From Streptomyces katrae (GTDB taxonomy: Bacteria > Actinomycetota > Actinomycetes > Streptomycetales > Streptomycetaceae), in contig NZ_JNZY01000002.1 of the NCBI RefSeq assembly GCF_000717655.1, forward strand, positions 62,001 through 126,000: a stretch of 64,000 bases of DNA, written 5' to 3'. Position 1 is the stretch's first letter. Each line of letters opens with the position of its first letter. Made by a program: the position numbers and the translations under genes. Of this stretch, positions 27,915-39,425 are shown piece by piece. The notes below the pieces were generated by a model. It did not search any database. It was not told the origin of the DNA and was given only the letters and a program-made list of their open reading frames with translations.

Positions 27915-28598
27915 TCAGGCCGCCGGCGTCAGCGCCAGGTGGATCGAGCCGTCCGGGGTGGTGGTCACGCGGACCGACGTGAGGTCGGGGACGTGGGCCG
28001 TCGGGGCGTGGGCCGCGGCGCGGGGGCCTATGCCGATCACGCGCATACCCGCAGCCCGGCCCGCGGCGATGCCTGCTGCGGAGTCCTCGAAGACGATGCA
28101 GTCGGCGGGGTCCACGCCCAGTTCGGCGGCGCCCTTGAGGAATCCCTCGGGGTCGGGCTTGCTGGCCTGGACCGACTCGGCCGTGACCCGTACCTCGGGC
28201 ATCGGCAGGGCGGCGGCGGTCATCCGGGCCGTGGCCAGGGCCGCGTCGGCGGAGGTGACCAGGGCGTGCGGCAGGCCGTCGATCGCCGCCATGAACTCCG
28301 CCGCTCCGCCGACCGGGACCACACCGTCGGTGTCGGCGGTCTCGCGGGCGAGCATCACGGTGTTCTCGGCGTAATTGAGCTCCATGGGGCGCTCCGGCAG
28401 GAGGATGGCCATCGTGGCGTAGCCCTGGCGGCCGTGGACCACCTTGAGGGCCTCCTGCGGATCCAGCCCGTGGGACACCGCCCAGTCGCGCCAGCAGCGC
28501 TCGACCACCGCGTCGGAGTTGACGATGGTGCCGTCCATGTCCAGGAGCAGGGCCTTGGCGGTGAGGGCGACGGGTGCGGTGGTGGTGCTGGCCGACAT
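27915..28598 (-). CDS. HAD family phosphatase (beta-phosphoglucomutase-like)
   Basis: This is a 227-residue HAD hydrolase. Motif I is LLLDMDGTIVNSD (catalytic Asp20 and Asp22), motif II HALVTSAD, motif III SKPDPEGFLKGA, and motif IV VFEDSAAGIAAGRAAGM. The cap is the small helical type seen in GPP/DOG phosphatases and beta-PGM. It probably acts on small sugar phosphates. The ATG at 28598 has TGGAG 7-8 nt upstream. Confidence 0.9.
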   Translation of the reverse strand: MSASTTTAPVALTAKALLLDMDGTIVNSDAVVERCWRDWAVSHGLDPQEALKVVHGRQGYATMAILLPERPMELNYAENTVMLARETADTDGVVPVGGAAEFMAAIDGLPHALVTSADAALATARMTAAALPMPEVRVTAESVQASKPDPEGFLKGAAELGVDPADCIVFEDSAAGIAAGRAAGMRVIGIGPRAAAHAPTAHVPDLTSVRVTTTPDGSIHLALTPAA

Positions 28599-28726
28599 CG
28601 GCGGTGCTCCAGACGGGGCGGGAAAGAGAACAAGCGGTTCCGCCCACCGGTCAGGGAATGCGGGCGGAACCACTTTGTTTCCACACGATACAAAACATGG
28701 GGCGGTCCGCGCCACTCCGCCACGAA

Positions 28727-29650
28727 TCAGCCCGTGCCCTCCAGTGCCCGACGGGTCTCCGGGCCGTACACGCCCCATTCCTCGTCGATGTAGTTCTGCC
28801 ACTGGAACTCGGAGACTGCCCTCTCCGTACGGTCATCGAACTTGCCGTTGATCCGCCCGCGGTAGTAGCCCTGCCCCGCCAGGAGCCGCTGCATCTTCTC
28901 CACCTCCGGGCCCGAATCCCCGTACCTCAGCGTCTGTGCCGGCGGCGGTGGTGCCTGGGTGCGCGGCTTGCTGCTCGTGCCCGTCGGCCGGGTCGGGGAC
29001 GAGGGCGCCGAGCTGCGAGAGGCCGTGGGCGAAGCGGAGGGGGACGCCGACTTGGAGGCGCTCGGCGACAGTGAGGCCGAGCGGGACGCGCTCGTGGGGA
29101 CCGGCTGCGTCGGGCCGGCCGGAGCCAGGCTCACGGCGGGCGCGGACGGCTTGGCGTCCAGCAGGACGGTGTCGCTGTCACCGGAGCGCGGGAGCATCCC
29201 CAGCGCCAGGGCCACCGTGCCGACGGCGACCACGGTCCCGGCGCCGGCCAGGACCGTCGGGAGCCGCCGTCGGCGGGACGGGCCGGTCCGCTTCTCGGGG
29301 CCCCCTCCCCCTCCCCTCCCCCCGCCCCTCGTGCCCGTCGCCGCGGTGGCAGCCCGGAGCTGGACCGCCTCGGACGGCCACAGCGCCTTGGGCGGCGTGT
29401 CCGGCCAGGCCACGGGTGTGCCGTACGCCGGGGTGTCGTCCCCCGGCGGCGCCTCGGGGGGACGGGCGTACCCGCCCGCGGGGCCGGCCACCACGCCCCG
29501 CACCGGGTGCGGGGGCGGCGGATCGTCGGACTGGCCGGGGTCGGGAAGCGTCACGTACGGACGGATGCGCAGTGGCTCGAAACCGGCCCCCGGCGCGCAC
29601 CCGCAGTCGACGCCCACGGCGCCGCATTCTGGACAGCGCTCAGCGCTCAC
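28727..29650 (-). CDS. Membrane-anchored peptidoglycan-binding protein
   Basis: This is a 307-residue protein starting at a GTG (AGGGAGGG upstream). The N-terminus carries a small zinc ribbon-like motif [13 protein letters not shown], then a Pro-rich segment, one transmembrane helix ([19 protein letters not shown]), a Ser/Pro-rich spacer, and a C-terminal PG_binding_1 domain ([32 protein letters not shown]). The topology puts the peptidoglycan-binding domain outside. It is divergent from the MFS gene. Confidence 0.87.
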   Translation of the reverse strand: MSAERCPECGAVGVDCGCAPGAGFEPLRIRPYVTLPDPGQSDDPPPPHPVRGVVAGPAGGYARPPEAPPGDDTPAYGTPVAWPDTPPKALWPSEAVQLRAATAATGTRGGGRGGGGGPEKRTGPSRRRRLPTVLAGAGTVVAVGTVALALGMLPRSGDSDTVLLDAKPSAPAVSLAPAGPTQPVPTSASRSASLSPSASKSASPSASPTASRSSAPSSPTRPTGTSSKPRTQAPPPPAQTLRYGDSGPEVEKMQRLLAGQGYYRGRINGKFDDRTERAVSEFQWQNYIDEEWGVYGPETRRALEGTG

Positions 29651-29777
29651 TGGAATCCCTCCCTGGCCATTGCCTGCGATTATGCAGATCCTCCGGGGCC
29701 TGCCCAACCCGCCCGAGAGGCCATATCCGGCCACACCGCTCAGGATGGACATGTTGATCCGGCCCGAGGAGGAACGG

Positions 29778-31844
29778 ATGGCTCAGGACGTGACCACGGA
29801 TGCCGCGGACCCCGCTCCCCACGCGCAGAACTCCGGCCCGGCCGCCGAACACACCTCCCGCGAGGTCCTCGTCTCCATCGGCGCCCTGCTGCTCGGCCTG
29901 CTCATCGCCGCACTCGACCAGACCATCGTCTCCACGGCCCTGCCGACGATCGTCAGCGAGCTGGGCGGGATGGCGCACCTGTCCTGGGTCGTCACCGCGT
30001 ACATGCTGGCCGCCACTGCCGCCACGCCGCTGTGGGGCAAGCTCGGCGACCAGTACGGGCGCAAGAAGCTGTTCCAGGGCGCCATCGTGCTCTTCCTCAT
30101 CGGATCGGCGCTCTGCGGGATCGCCCAGGACATGCCGCAGCTCATCGGGTTCCGCGCCCTGCAGGGCCTGGGCGGCGGCGGACTGATCGTGCTGTCGATG
30201 GCGATCGTCGGCGACATCGTCCCGCCCCGTGAACGCGGCAAGTACCAAGGCCTCTTCGGCGCCGTCTTCGGTGCGACCAGCGTCCTCGGACCGCTGCTGG
30301 GCGGTCTGTTCGTCGACAACCTGTCCTGGCGCTGGGTCTTCTACATCAACCTCCCCATCGGTCTCGTCGCGCTCGTCGTCATCGCCGCGGTCCTGCACAT
30401 CCCCGTGCGGCGGTTGAAGCACACCATCGACTATCTCGGCACCTTCCTCATCGCCTGTGTGGCCACCTGCCTCGTGCTCATCGCTTCCCTCGGCGGCACC
30501 TGGGGCTGGGGCTCGGCCCGGATCATCGGCCTGGCCGTCGTCGGCGCCGTGCTGCTCGGCGCCTTCCTCCTCGTCGAGCGGCGGGCCGTCGAACCCGTCC
30601 TGCCGCTGGGCTTGTTCAGGATCCGCACGTTCACCCTGTGCTCGGTGATCAGCTTCGTCGTCGGGTTCGCGATGTTCGGGGCGATGGTCTACCTGCCGAC
30701 GTTCCTCCAAGTGGTCCAGGGCGTCTCGCCCACGATGTCCGGCGTCCACATGCTGCCGATGGTGCTCGGCATGCTGATCTCCTCCACCGCGTCCGGCCAG
30801 ATCGTCAGCCGCACCGGACGGTGGAAGGTCTTCCCGATCGCGGGCACGGCCGTGACCGCGATCGGGCTGCTCCTGCTGCACCAGCTGCAGCGCACCAGCG
30901 GCACCTGGGAGATGAGCATCTGCTTCTTCGTCTTCGGCACCGGGCTGGGTCTGGTCATGCAGGTGCTGGTGCTGGTCGTGCAGAACGCCGTCAGCTACGC
31001 CGATCTCGGCGTCGCCACCTCCGGTGCCACGTTCTTCCGCTCCATCGGCGCCTCCTTCGGTGTCGCGATCTTCGGGACGGTGTTCACGAACCGGCTCGAC
31101 GGCAAGCTCGCCACCGCCTTCGCCGGGCTGCCGGTGCCGCCCGGTTCGGCCGCGCTGGTGGAGGCCGATCCGCGGGCCATCCAACGGCTGCCCGCCGACC
31201 TGCAGCCCCGCGTGCTCGACGCGTACGCCTCGTCCATCACCGACGTCTTCCTCTACGCGGTGCCCGTCGTCCTCCTCGCCTTCGTCGTCGCCTGGTTCCT
31301 CAAGGAGGACGTGCTCCGCGCCTCGGTGACCGCGCCCGATGTCACCGAGACCCTCGCCTCCAACCCCGTCCACCGCTCCTCCCGCGACGAGGTCGCCCGC
31401 GCGCTGACCGTCCTCGGGACGCGCGAGGGCCGTCGCCACGTCTACGAGAAGATCACCGAGAAGGCCGGCTTCGACCTGCTGCCCGCGGCCAGCTGGCTAC
31501 TGCTGCGGATCAAGAAGTACGGGTCGGCCGAACCCGCGATGCTCGCGGAACGGACCACCGTGCCGCTGAAGGTGATCACGGACGCGGCCCGCCAGATCGA
31601 GGAGCGCGGACTCGCCGTACGGGACGGACTGCCGCTCGTCCTGACCGGGCGCGGGCGGGAGGCCGCCGAGAAGCTGGCCGAGGCGCGCGAGGAGTCGCTC
31701 GCCGAGCTGCTCGGCGACTGGTGGGGCCCGGACCGCCCGACCGACCTGGTCAAGCTGGTCAAGGAGATCAATGCGGAGCTCTGCGGATCCGACGCCGAGG
31801 AGCCCTACGACTCCGCGCCGCGCCGGGACCACGCCGCGCACTGA
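29778..31844 (+). CDS. MFS drug transporter (DHA2/EmrB-QacA) with C-terminal winged-helix domain
   Basis: This is a 688-residue protein. The first 510 or so residues form a 14-helix DHA2 exporter ([15 protein letters not shown] motif D1, [39 protein letters not shown] motif C region). Residues from about 540 on are a soluble winged-helix, MarR-like domain ([27 protein letters not shown]) with a Lys/Glu-rich end. This extension occurs in a subset of Streptomyces transporters and may sense substrate. The ATG at 29778 has GAGGAGG about 6 nt upstream. Confidence 0.92.
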   Translation: MAQDVTTDAADPAPHAQNSGPAAEHTSREVLVSIGALLLGLLIAALDQTIVSTALPTIVSELGGMAHLSWVVTAYMLAATAATPLWGKLGDQYGRKKLFQGAIVLFLIGSALCGIAQDMPQLIGFRALQGLGGGGLIVLSMAIVGDIVPPRERGKYQGLFGAVFGATSVLGPLLGGLFVDNLSWRWVFYINLPIGLVALVVIAAVLHIPVRRLKHTIDYLGTFLIACVATCLVLIASLGGTWGWGSARIIGLAVVGAVLLGAFLLVERRAVEPVLPLGLFRIRTFTLCSVISFVVGFAMFGAMVYLPTFLQVVQGVSPTMSGVHMLPMVLGMLISSTASGQIVSRTGRWKVFPIAGTAVTAIGLLLLHQLQRTSGTWEMSICFFVFGTGLGLVMQVLVLVVQNAVSYADLGVATSGATFFRSIGASFGVAIFGTVFTNRLDGKLATAFAGLPVPPGSAALVEADPRAIQRLPADLQPRVLDAYASSITDVFLYAVPVVLLAFVVAWFLKEDVLRASVTAPDVTETLASNPVHRSSRDEVARALTVLGTREGRRHVYEKITEKAGFDLLPAASWLLLRIKKYGSAEPAMLAERTTVPLKVITDAARQIEERGLAVRDGLPLVLTGRGREAAEKLAEAREESLAELLGDWWGPDRPTDLVKLVKEINAELCGSDAEEPYDSAPRRDHAAH

Positions 31845-31882
31845 CCCCGACGGGCAGGCAGGCGGCAGGGCGCCGGCCGGGC

Positions 31883-32431
31883 TCAGACCAGGGGCTTCTC
31901 GAACCAGTGCTCCGCGTACGGGCCCGCGTTGTACGCCGGTATCTCCGCGTACCCGTGCCGGGCGTACAACGCTCGTGCCTCCACCAGGTCCGAGCGGGTG
32001 TCGAGCCGGACCCGCTCGGCGCCCAGCGCACGGGCCTCGTCCTCCAGTACTCCGAGCAGTGCCGCCCCGCCGCCGGTGCCGCGGGCGCGGGGGTCCACGT
32101 ACACCCTGGTGAGCTCGGCGGTCACCGGGTCGAGCAGCCGTATGCCGCCGCAGGCCAGGGGCCTTCCGTCCAGCCGGCCGACCGCGAACTGGCCCGTCGG
32201 CGGGACGAGGCCGTCGTCCGGGTCGTCTCGCAGGCCCTCGTCGATCTCGGCCTCGGTGACGGAGCGTTTCCAGTACCGGCCGGCGACCTCCGCGTAGTAC
32301 GCGCGGCGCAGCGCGACGGCGTCGGCCGTGGCGAAGTGCTCGGCGACCACGGTCCAGTCGCCGGCGGTCCGGTTGCCCGCCCCGCGGGGAGCGTCGGCGG
32401 TGGAGCTGTTGCTCGCGTTGTTGATGTTCAT
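31883..32431 (-). CDS. GNAT family N-acetyltransferase
   Basis: This is a 182-residue protein with the GNAT fold: AELTRVYVDPRARGTGGGAALLGVLEDEA contains the acetyl-CoA loop (R/Q-x-x-G-x-G/A type), and LYARHGYAEIPAYN is the usual C-terminal motif. The N-terminal 20 residues are Asn/Ser-rich. The ATG at 32431 lacks a clear ribosome binding site. A start further downstream is possible. Substrate unknown. Confidence 0.85.
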   Translation of the reverse strand: MNINNASNSSTADAPRGAGNRTAGDWTVVAEHFATADAVALRRAYYAEVAGRYWKRSVTEAEIDEGLRDDPDDGLVPPTGQFAVGRLDGRPLACGGIRLLDPVTAELTRVYVDPRARGTGGGAALLGVLEDEARALGAERVRLDTRSDLVEARALYARHGYAEIPAYNAGPYAEHWFEKPLV

Positions 32432-32537
32432 GGCGCCATTGTGGAGTCCGTGCCCGTTTCGCCGCGTGGAATATCCACAGGTACGGACCGATGATAGGAA
32501 AAGACGCATATCACTCAGATGGAGGGCGTGAAACGCC

Positions 32538-32933
32538 ATGTCCGAGCACCCTGACGCTGCCCTGATCCGCCGCGGTTACGAGGCCTTCGGAAAGGGCGAC
32601 ATGCAGACCCTGGGCACGCTGATGACGGCCGACGTCATCCACCACGTGCCCGGCAGCAACCCGCTCTCGGGGCACCACAAGGGCCGTGAAGCCGTCCTCG
32701 ACCTCTACCGGCGGTTCGGCGAGGAGACGAACGGCACCTTCCAGGTCGATCTGCACTCGGTGCTGGTCGACGGGCGCGGCCACGGCATGACCTTCCACAC
32801 GGCGCGCGGCGACCGCGGCGACCACGGGATCGAGATCCAGGGCGGCCTCTTCTTCACGATCGTCGGCGGGAAGATCACCGACATCGACCAGTGCACGCAG
32901 GACATCGACGAGGAGGACCGTTTCTGGGGCTGA
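32538..32933 (+). CDS. SnoaL-like / NTF2-fold protein
   Basis: This is a 131-residue protein of the cone-shaped NTF2 fold (IRRGYEAFGKGDMQTLGTLMTADVIHHVPG, GREAVLDLYRRF, GGLFFTIVGGKITDIDQ). Such proteins include polyketide cyclases and isomerases, and many have no known substrate. GGAGGG lies about 12 nt before the ATG. It is divergent from the GNAT gene. Confidence 0.88.
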   Translation: MSEHPDAALIRRGYEAFGKGDMQTLGTLMTADVIHHVPGSNPLSGHHKGREAVLDLYRRFGEETNGTFQVDLHSVLVDGRGHGMTFHTARGDRGDHGIEIQGGLFFTIVGGKITDIDQCTQDIDEEDRFWG

Positions 32934-33001
32934 TCCGCCCGTCCTGGAAACAGCGGCCGACTTCCCCGGCCTCCTCGTCCCGCCTCTAGGGCCGCCCCGC
33001 C

Positions 33002-33346
33002 TCAGCCCTGCGGCTTCGGTGCCGCCTGCTGCACGACCTCGAACGACCACACCGTCGAGCCCGAGGCCGCCGGCTTCGGGCGCTCGCCGGAGCCCGCGCC
33101 CCCGCCCGCGCCACCGCCCTGGTGCGCCGCCTTCATGGGCCCCTCCATCCACGCCTGGAAGTCCTCCTCCGACCGCCACCGCGTGTAGACCAGGTACTGG
33201 TCCGTCCCCTCCACGGGACGCAGCAGCTCGAACCACTCGAACCCGTCCGAACCCTCCACGGCACCCGCCCGCGAGGCGAAGCGCTGCTCCAGGACTTCCC
33301 GCTGCTCGGCGGGCACGGTCAGTGCGTTGATCTTCACGATGCTCAT
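33002..33346 (-). CDS. Antibiotic biosynthesis monooxygenase (ABM)-fold protein
   Basis: This is a 114-residue ferredoxin-like ABM domain: MSIVKINALTVPAEQREVLEQRF, SDGFEWFELLRPV, YLVYTRWRSEEDFQAWM. A Gly-rich insertion (GGGAGGGAGSGE) precedes the last strand. Related proteins include heme-degrading IsdG-like and quinone monooxygenases. No heme residues can be assigned. The ATG at 33346 has AGGA about 9 nt upstream. Confidence 0.87.
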   Translation of the reverse strand: MSIVKINALTVPAEQREVLEQRFASRAGAVEGSDGFEWFELLRPVEGTDQYLVYTRWRSEEDFQAWMEGPMKAAHQGGGAGGGAGSGERPKPAASGSTVWSFEVVQQAAPKPQG

Positions 33347-33466
33347 GCCCGCCATCCTAGGGATCCCGTGCGGGATATCGTCCTCCCAGGTAATGAAGCG
33401 GTGCATGAAACGCGGCAGCCAGGCGAAGTCAAGGTTGCGGTCAACAGGGCGGGAGGCCGGCGAGGC

Positions 33467-35485
33467 GTGGCTAACGCGGCGGAGCACAGTGGTGCGAACG
33501 GACATGCCGGGGTCATAGGCGGTAGCGGCAGGCTGGGGGCGGCGCGGTTCCTCCTGTGGGCGCTGGCCGGCGTCCTCGCCGTCAGACAGGCCGCCGCAGT
33601 GCTGCGCGTGCCACCCGGCGAGTGGCTCAGCGAGTTCCAGCTCACCAGCAGTTTTCCCGGCTCGCTCTACGACGGCGGCCAGTTCACCGGGAGCCCCTTC
33701 GCCGGGCTGGTCCTGCGGCCGTTCCTCGGTCTTGCGGCGCCCTCCCTGGAAGTGGCCTGGACCTGCGTGACGCTGCTGTTCGTCGCCGCCGTCGGGCTGG
33801 TCGCCGCGCGCGGCCTGCCCGACCCGGTGCCGCGGCGCACCGCGCTGCTCGCCGCGCCCGCGCTGGTCGGCCTGATGATGGTGTCGCTGCCCGTCCGCGC
33901 CGCGGCCTCGCCGGGCCAGACCGCCGTCCTGCCCGTGCTGCTGGTGCTGCTGGCCGTGTTCCGGGTGCCCGGCGAGCGCCCGGCCGGGTTCCTCGTCGGG
34001 CTCGCCGCCGCGCTCCAGCCGGCCCTGCTGCTGTTCGCGCCGCTGCTGTGGCTCACCGGCCGCCGCCCCACCGCCAAGGCCGCCGCCGTGACGTTCGCCG
34101 CGGCCACCGCCCTGTCCTGGGCGGCCCTGCCGCGCGACTCCTGGACGTACTGGGTCCACCATCTGGCCGGCACCGGCCTCGGCGGCGCCCCGGACAGCCT
34201 CGCCAACCAGTCCGTGCACGGCGCGCTGCTGCGGCTCGGCCTGAGCGGCCCCCTCGAGATCCTGCTGTACGCCGTGCTCGCGGCCGGGATCGTCTGGGCC
34301 GGGCTGCGCCGCGCGGCCCGCTACGCCCGTGACGGCCAGCTGCTGCTCGCCGTGGCCGTCACCGGCTGCGTGGCCGTCGCCGTGGCGCCGACCGGCTGGC
34401 GCCACCAGCTGCTGTGGGTGCTGCTCGCGGTGGCCGGCAAGGTCGGCAAGCGGGCCGCGGACCGGCCCGTGTGGCCGGTGGCCGTGGTGCTCGCCATGAC
34501 GCTGCCCGCCGACGTGCTGCTGCCCAACCTGGCCGCGCTGGCCCCCGTACGGGACAACGTGCTGCTGCTCGCCGCGCTGGCGGCGGCCTGCGCGGTGCCG
34601 TTCCTGCCGCGCTCCTCGCCGTACTGGCGCGAGCCCGTCGCCACGGAGTACAGCCGGGCGGCCGCCGCCCGGTGGTCGCGGGTGCCGCTGCTGCCGTTCT
34701 GGCGGCGCGTGCTGTCGCGCCCCAACCTGTTGCTGGAGCTGCTGCTGATACGGGTGGGGTACTCGCTGTACTCGCACATCCGGGCCGCCGCGCCGAGCAG
34801 TCGAAGCGTCGCCGAAGGGCACGGGAGCCAGATCCACGCCGTCGAGCGGGCGCTGGGCATCGACATCGAGCACGCCGTCAACCACGCCGTCGTGAACCTG
34901 CCCTGGCTGGAGAAGTTCTTCGACTTCTACTACACGTCGTTCCACTTCGTGGTGCCGCTGACGATCCTGGCGGTCCTGTACTGGCGCAGGCCGGGCGACT
35001 ACCGCTGGGCCCGCGCCTCCCTGGGCCTGGCCACCGTCCTCGCGCTCGTCGGCTTCTGGCTGTACCCGCTGGCGCCGCCACGGCTGATGCCCGCGCTCGG
35101 CTTCATCGACACCGTGCACGGGCCGCAGGACCTGGCCAATCCGCAGTACGGGGCGATGACCGCGATCTCCAACCAGTACGCGGCGATGCCCTCGTTGCAC
35201 TTCGGCTGGTCGCTGTGGTGCGGGGTCGTGATCATCACGCTCGCGCCGAAGGGCTGGCAGAAGCTCCTCGGTGCGCTGCACCCGCTGATCACGGTGTGCG
35301 CGATCGTCGCCACCGCCAACCACTGGGTGCTCGACGCGGTCGGCGGCGCGGTCGTCATCGGCGCCGGGTTCGGGCTCGTGTACGTACTGTCGGGACCGCG
35401 CGGCGCCGCCTTGCCGGCCGGGCTGAGCGTGCCGCGGCCGCGCGAGCCGGAGCGCGTGGGCGCCGCCACCCGCGGCCGGGCCTGA
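33467..35485 (+). CDS. Bifunctional glycosyltransferase 87 / PAP2 phosphatase membrane protein
   Basis: This is a 672-residue protein with two membrane modules. The N-terminal half resembles DUF2029/GT87 polyprenol-sugar-dependent mannosyltransferases (FPGSLYDGGQFTGSPFAGLVLRPF, SLANQSVHGALLRL). The C-terminal half is a PAP2/Aur1-like phosphatase with MPSLHFGWSLWCG and ATANHWVLDAVGGA holding the catalytic histidines. Such fusions in Streptomyces probably use polyprenyl-phosphate sugars and lipid phosphates at the membrane. The GTG start (33467) follows GGGAGG by about 10 nt. Confidence 0.87.
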   Translation: MANAAEHSGANGHAGVIGGSGRLGAARFLLWALAGVLAVRQAAAVLRVPPGEWLSEFQLTSSFPGSLYDGGQFTGSPFAGLVLRPFLGLAAPSLEVAWTCVTLLFVAAVGLVAARGLPDPVPRRTALLAAPALVGLMMVSLPVRAAASPGQTAVLPVLLVLLAVFRVPGERPAGFLVGLAAALQPALLLFAPLLWLTGRRPTAKAAAVTFAAATALSWAALPRDSWTYWVHHLAGTGLGGAPDSLANQSVHGALLRLGLSGPLEILLYAVLAAGIVWAGLRRAARYARDGQLLLAVAVTGCVAVAVAPTGWRHQLLWVLLAVAGKVGKRAADRPVWPVAVVLAMTLPADVLLPNLAALAPVRDNVLLLAALAAACAVPFLPRSSPYWREPVATEYSRAAAARWSRVPLLPFWRRVLSRPNLLLELLLIRVGYSLYSHIRAAAPSSRSVAEGHGSQIHAVERALGIDIEHAVNHAVVNLPWLEKFFDFYYTSFHFVVPLTILAVLYWRRPGDYRWARASLGLATVLALVGFWLYPLAPPRLMPALGFIDTVHGPQDLANPQYGAMTAISNQYAAMPSLHFGWSLWCGVVIITLAPKGWQKLLGALHPLITVCAIVATANHWVLDAVGGAVVIGAGFGLVYVLSGPRGAALPAGLSVPRPREPERVGAATRGRA

Positions 35486-35532
35486 GCGGCCGGGCCTGAG
35501 CGGCCGGGCCTGAGGGGCGGATTCCGCAACGC

Positions 35533-35577
35533 GAAGGGGTGTCGGGGCAGGCCGTGTGCCCGCCCCGGCACCCCTTC
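35533..35577. terminator. Bidirectional terminator between converging genes
   Basis: GAAGGGGTGTCGGGGC pairs with GCCCCGGCACCCCTTC (16 bp with one G-T pair) around a 13-nt loop, between the PAP2 fusion and the leftward DUF6193 gene. Confidence 0.85.
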
Positions 35578-35637
35578 GGTGGATCGCCGCGTCCTGTCAG
35601 GATCCGCCGTCGGCGGCACCTGCGCCACCCGGGGCGA

Positions 35638-36021
35638 TCAACGGGCCGCCGCCCCGCCCGCGGAGAGCCCCTCCACGACGAGCGCGATGGCGGCCTCGGC
35701 GGTGTCGGCCTCGGCGATGACGGTGTTCAGGCTGGGGCTGCGCACCCGGAAGCGGCCGTCGGGCGTGGGCTCGACGGCGGGTGCCTCCACCTCGAAGGGG
35801 TGGCGGGCGCGGGAGCTGAACCACAGGGTCCACTGGCGGGTGAACGGGTACAGCCGACGCAGCTGCGGCTGCGCGGCGGCGGCCTCGATGAGGTCGATGA
35901 CACCGCGGCAGAGCGTCTCGGGCCCGCCGCGCTCCTGGATCAGCCGCCACGTCGTGGGCAGCCGCTGCCAGCGGGCATCCACCCGGTGAGCGGTGTCTGT
36001 ATCGGCAGCGTGAAGGTTCAT
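35638..36021 (-). CDS. DUF6193-like protein
   Basis: This is a 127-residue protein with the pattern of DUF6193 natural-product-associated proteins: TWRLIQERG, LIEAAAAQPQLRRLYPFTRQWTLWFS, then a beta region and EADTAEAAIALVVEGL. It is soluble, with no catalytic motif. It is short compared with some family members. It lies downstream of the CYP125 gene in the same direction, 221 nt away, and may or may not share its transcript. Confidence 0.75.
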   Translation of the reverse strand: MNLHAADTDTAHRVDARWQRLPTTWRLIQERGGPETLCRGVIDLIEAAAAQPQLRRLYPFTRQWTLWFSSRARHPFEVEAPAVEPTPDGRFRVRSPSLNTVIAEADTAEAAIALVVEGLSAGGAAAR

Positions 36022-36242
36022 CCGCGCAGTGTGACGCTCCGCCGGTCTCAGGACAATGGTCCGGAAGTCAACAATCCGGCATACGTGCGCCCCTGAAGCG
36101 CCCCATTCGCACGCTGGGCGCGCCCCCGGCGTGCGTTCCCTGGCGTGTGCTCCCCGGCGGCGTTCCGGCGGACGGCAGGGGCCGGGGACGTGGGAGGAGC
36201 GACCCCTGCCGCCGTGTAACCGGTACGGCCACGGACACGCGC

Positions 36243-37487
36243 TCAACCGTGGCTGACCCGGAGCTCCTTGATTCCGTTGAGCCAGGCGGCGCGCAGCCGA
36301 CGCGGTTCCTCGCCGGTCAGCCGCAGGGCGGGCAGGGTGTCGGCGAGCGCGTTGAAGATCAGGTCGATCTCCATGATGGCCAGGGACTTGCCGAGGCAGA
36401 AGTGCGGGCCGCCGCCGCCGAAGCCGAGGTGCGGGTTCGGGTCGCGGGTGATGTCGAAGCGCTCGGGGTCGGTGAAGACCTCGGGGTCGTGGTTGGCGGA
36501 GGAGTAGAACAGCCCCACCCGGTCGCCCGCCTCGATCTTCTGGCCGCCCAGCTCGGTGTCCTGGGTGGCGGTGCGCTGGAAGGACACCACCGGGGTGGCC
36601 CAGCGGACGATCTCCTCGGCGGCCGTCGCCGGCCGGGTCGCCTTGTACAGCTCCCACTGGTCGGGGTGGGTCAGGAAGGCGTGCATGCCGTGGCTGATGG
36701 CGTTGCGCGTGGTCTCGTTGCCGGCGACCGCCAGGAGCAGTACGAAGAAGCCGAACTCGTCGGAGCCGAGGTTGCCCTGGCCCTCGGCCGCCACCAGCTG
36801 CGTGACGATGTCCTTGGCCGGGCACTCCTTGCGGGCGGCGGACAGGTTCATGGCGTAGCCGATGAGCTCCATCGCCGCGTTGGAGCCGACCTCCTCGGTG
36901 ATCGCGTACTCGGGGTCGTCGTACGCGATCATCTTGTTCGACCAGTCGAAGATGCGCAGGCGGTCCTCCTGCGGTACGCCGATCAGTTCGGCGATCGCCT
37001 GCAGCGGGAGCTCGCACGCGACCTGCGTGACGAAGTCGAAGCTGCCGTCCGCCGAGGCCTCCAGCGCCTTCGCGACGATCTTCCGGGCCCGGTCGCGCAG
37101 GGCCCCCTCCAGGCCGCGGATGGCCCGCGGGGTGAAACCGCGCTGCACGATCTGGCGTACGCGGGTGTGTTCCGGCGGGTCCATGTTCAGCATGATCAGG
37201 CGCTGGGCATCTATCTGCTCGCGCTGGATGTGCTCGTTGAAGCGGATGATCGCCGTATTGGTGGTGGAGGAGAACAACTCCGGGTGCGTGGATACGTACT
37301 TGACGTCCGCGTGCCGGGTCACGACCCAGTAGCCCTCGTCGTCGAAGCCGGTGATGCCGCGCTGCTGGGGGCACCACCACACGGGGGCGGTCTGCCGCAG
37401 CTGTGCGAACTCGGGGAAGGGGACCCGGTCCTGGAGGAGGTCGGGGTCGGTGGCGTCGAAGCCTTCGGGCAGCGCGGGACAGGGCAT
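36243..37487 (-). CDS. cyp125: Cytochrome P450, CYP125-like steroid C26/C27-hydroxylase
   Basis: This is a 414-residue P450. The I-helix shows AGNETTRNAISHG, the ExxR region is EEIVRWATP, and the heme loop is FGGGGPHFCLGKSLA with the cysteine ligand. The N-terminal LPEGFDATDPDLL, VMLNMDPPEHTRVRQIVQRGFTPRA-type segment and QRTATQDTEL are close to mycobacterial CYP125, which oxidises the terminal methyl of the cholesterol side chain. It is divergent from a FadA5-like thiolase with a KstR-like operator between them. Electron transfer may come from the ferredoxin at 49.4 kb. Confidence 0.88.
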   Translation of the reverse strand: MPCPALPEGFDATDPDLLQDRVPFPEFAQLRQTAPVWWCPQQRGITGFDDEGYWVVTRHADVKYVSTHPELFSSTTNTAIIRFNEHIQREQIDAQRLIMLNMDPPEHTRVRQIVQRGFTPRAIRGLEGALRDRARKIVAKALEASADGSFDFVTQVACELPLQAIAELIGVPQEDRLRIFDWSNKMIAYDDPEYAITEEVGSNAAMELIGYAMNLSAARKECPAKDIVTQLVAAEGQGNLGSDEFGFFVLLLAVAGNETTRNAISHGMHAFLTHPDQWELYKATRPATAAEEIVRWATPVVSFQRTATQDTELGGQKIEAGDRVGLFYSSANHDPEVFTDPERFDITRDPNPHLGFGGGGPHFCLGKSLAIMEIDLIFNALADTLPALRLTGEEPRRLRAAWLNGIKELRVSHG

Positions 37488-37539
37488 CGGGCGACTCCAA
37501 AGTCTGACGGCCCATCAGAAGTTGGCTCGAAGGTAGTAA

Positions 37540-38898
<1,359 letters not shown>

Positions 38899-38939
38899 GC
38901 GGGCGCGGCGTCCACTGAACCCTGTGGGATGGGAAACAG

Positions 38940-38985
38940 AAGGCCCCGGCGGCCGGACCTGGGGAGGTCCGGCCACCGGGGCCTT
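38940..38985. terminator. Bidirectional terminator between thiolase and lysozyme-like genes
   Basis: AAGGCCCCGGCGGCCGGACC pairs with GGTCCGGCCACCGGGGCCTT (20 bp, one mismatch) around a short loop, 41 nt after the thiolase stop. Confidence 0.9.
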
Positions 38986-39020
38986 CGCACTGCTCGTGCA
39001 GCCGAGCGCTCACTGGTGGC

Positions 39021-39425
39021 TTAGTACCAGTGGTTGGCCTGCCAGAAGTTCCACGCGCCGACCGGGCTGCCGTAGCGGGAGTTCATGTAGTCCAGGCCCC
39101 ACTTGATCTGGGTGGCCGGGTTGGTCTTCCAGTCGGCACCCGCGGAGGCCATCTTCGAGCCCGGCAGGGCCTGGGCCAGGCCGTACGCACCCGAGGAGGC
39201 GTTCGTGGCGGTGTGGTCCCAGCCGCTCTCATGGGAAATGATCTTGTCGAAGGCGGCGAACTGGGCCGGGTCCTTGATCATCTGGTGTGCGATCGCCTTG
39301 GCGCTCGTCGGGGCCGCCTGAGCGGGAACCGTGGCGAGCATGGAGCCGGCGACGCCCAGGGCGACGATGGAGCCGGCGAGGGTCTTCTTGGAGGCGGCGA
39401 TGCGGCGGATGACAGCGTTGGACAC
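39021..39425 (-). CDS. Secreted lytic transglycosylase-like protein
   Basis: This is a 134-residue protein starting at a GTG (GGAAGG 7 nt upstream). The signal peptide (LAGSIVALGVAGSMLATVPAQA) is followed by a short lysozyme-like domain: DKIISHESGWDHTATNASSGAYGLAQALPGSKM has the catalytic Glu in the SHESGW context, and the end is the Trp-rich YGSPVGAWNFWQANHWY. It probably cleaves peptidoglycan. It is an aggregation-promoting-factor/Rpf-like family member common in Streptomyces. Confidence 0.9.
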   Translation of the reverse strand: MSNAVIRRIAASKKTLAGSIVALGVAGSMLATVPAQAAPTSAKAIAHQMIKDPAQFAAFDKIISHESGWDHTATNASSGAYGLAQALPGSKMASAGADWKTNPATQIKWGLDYMNSRYGSPVGAWNFWQANHWY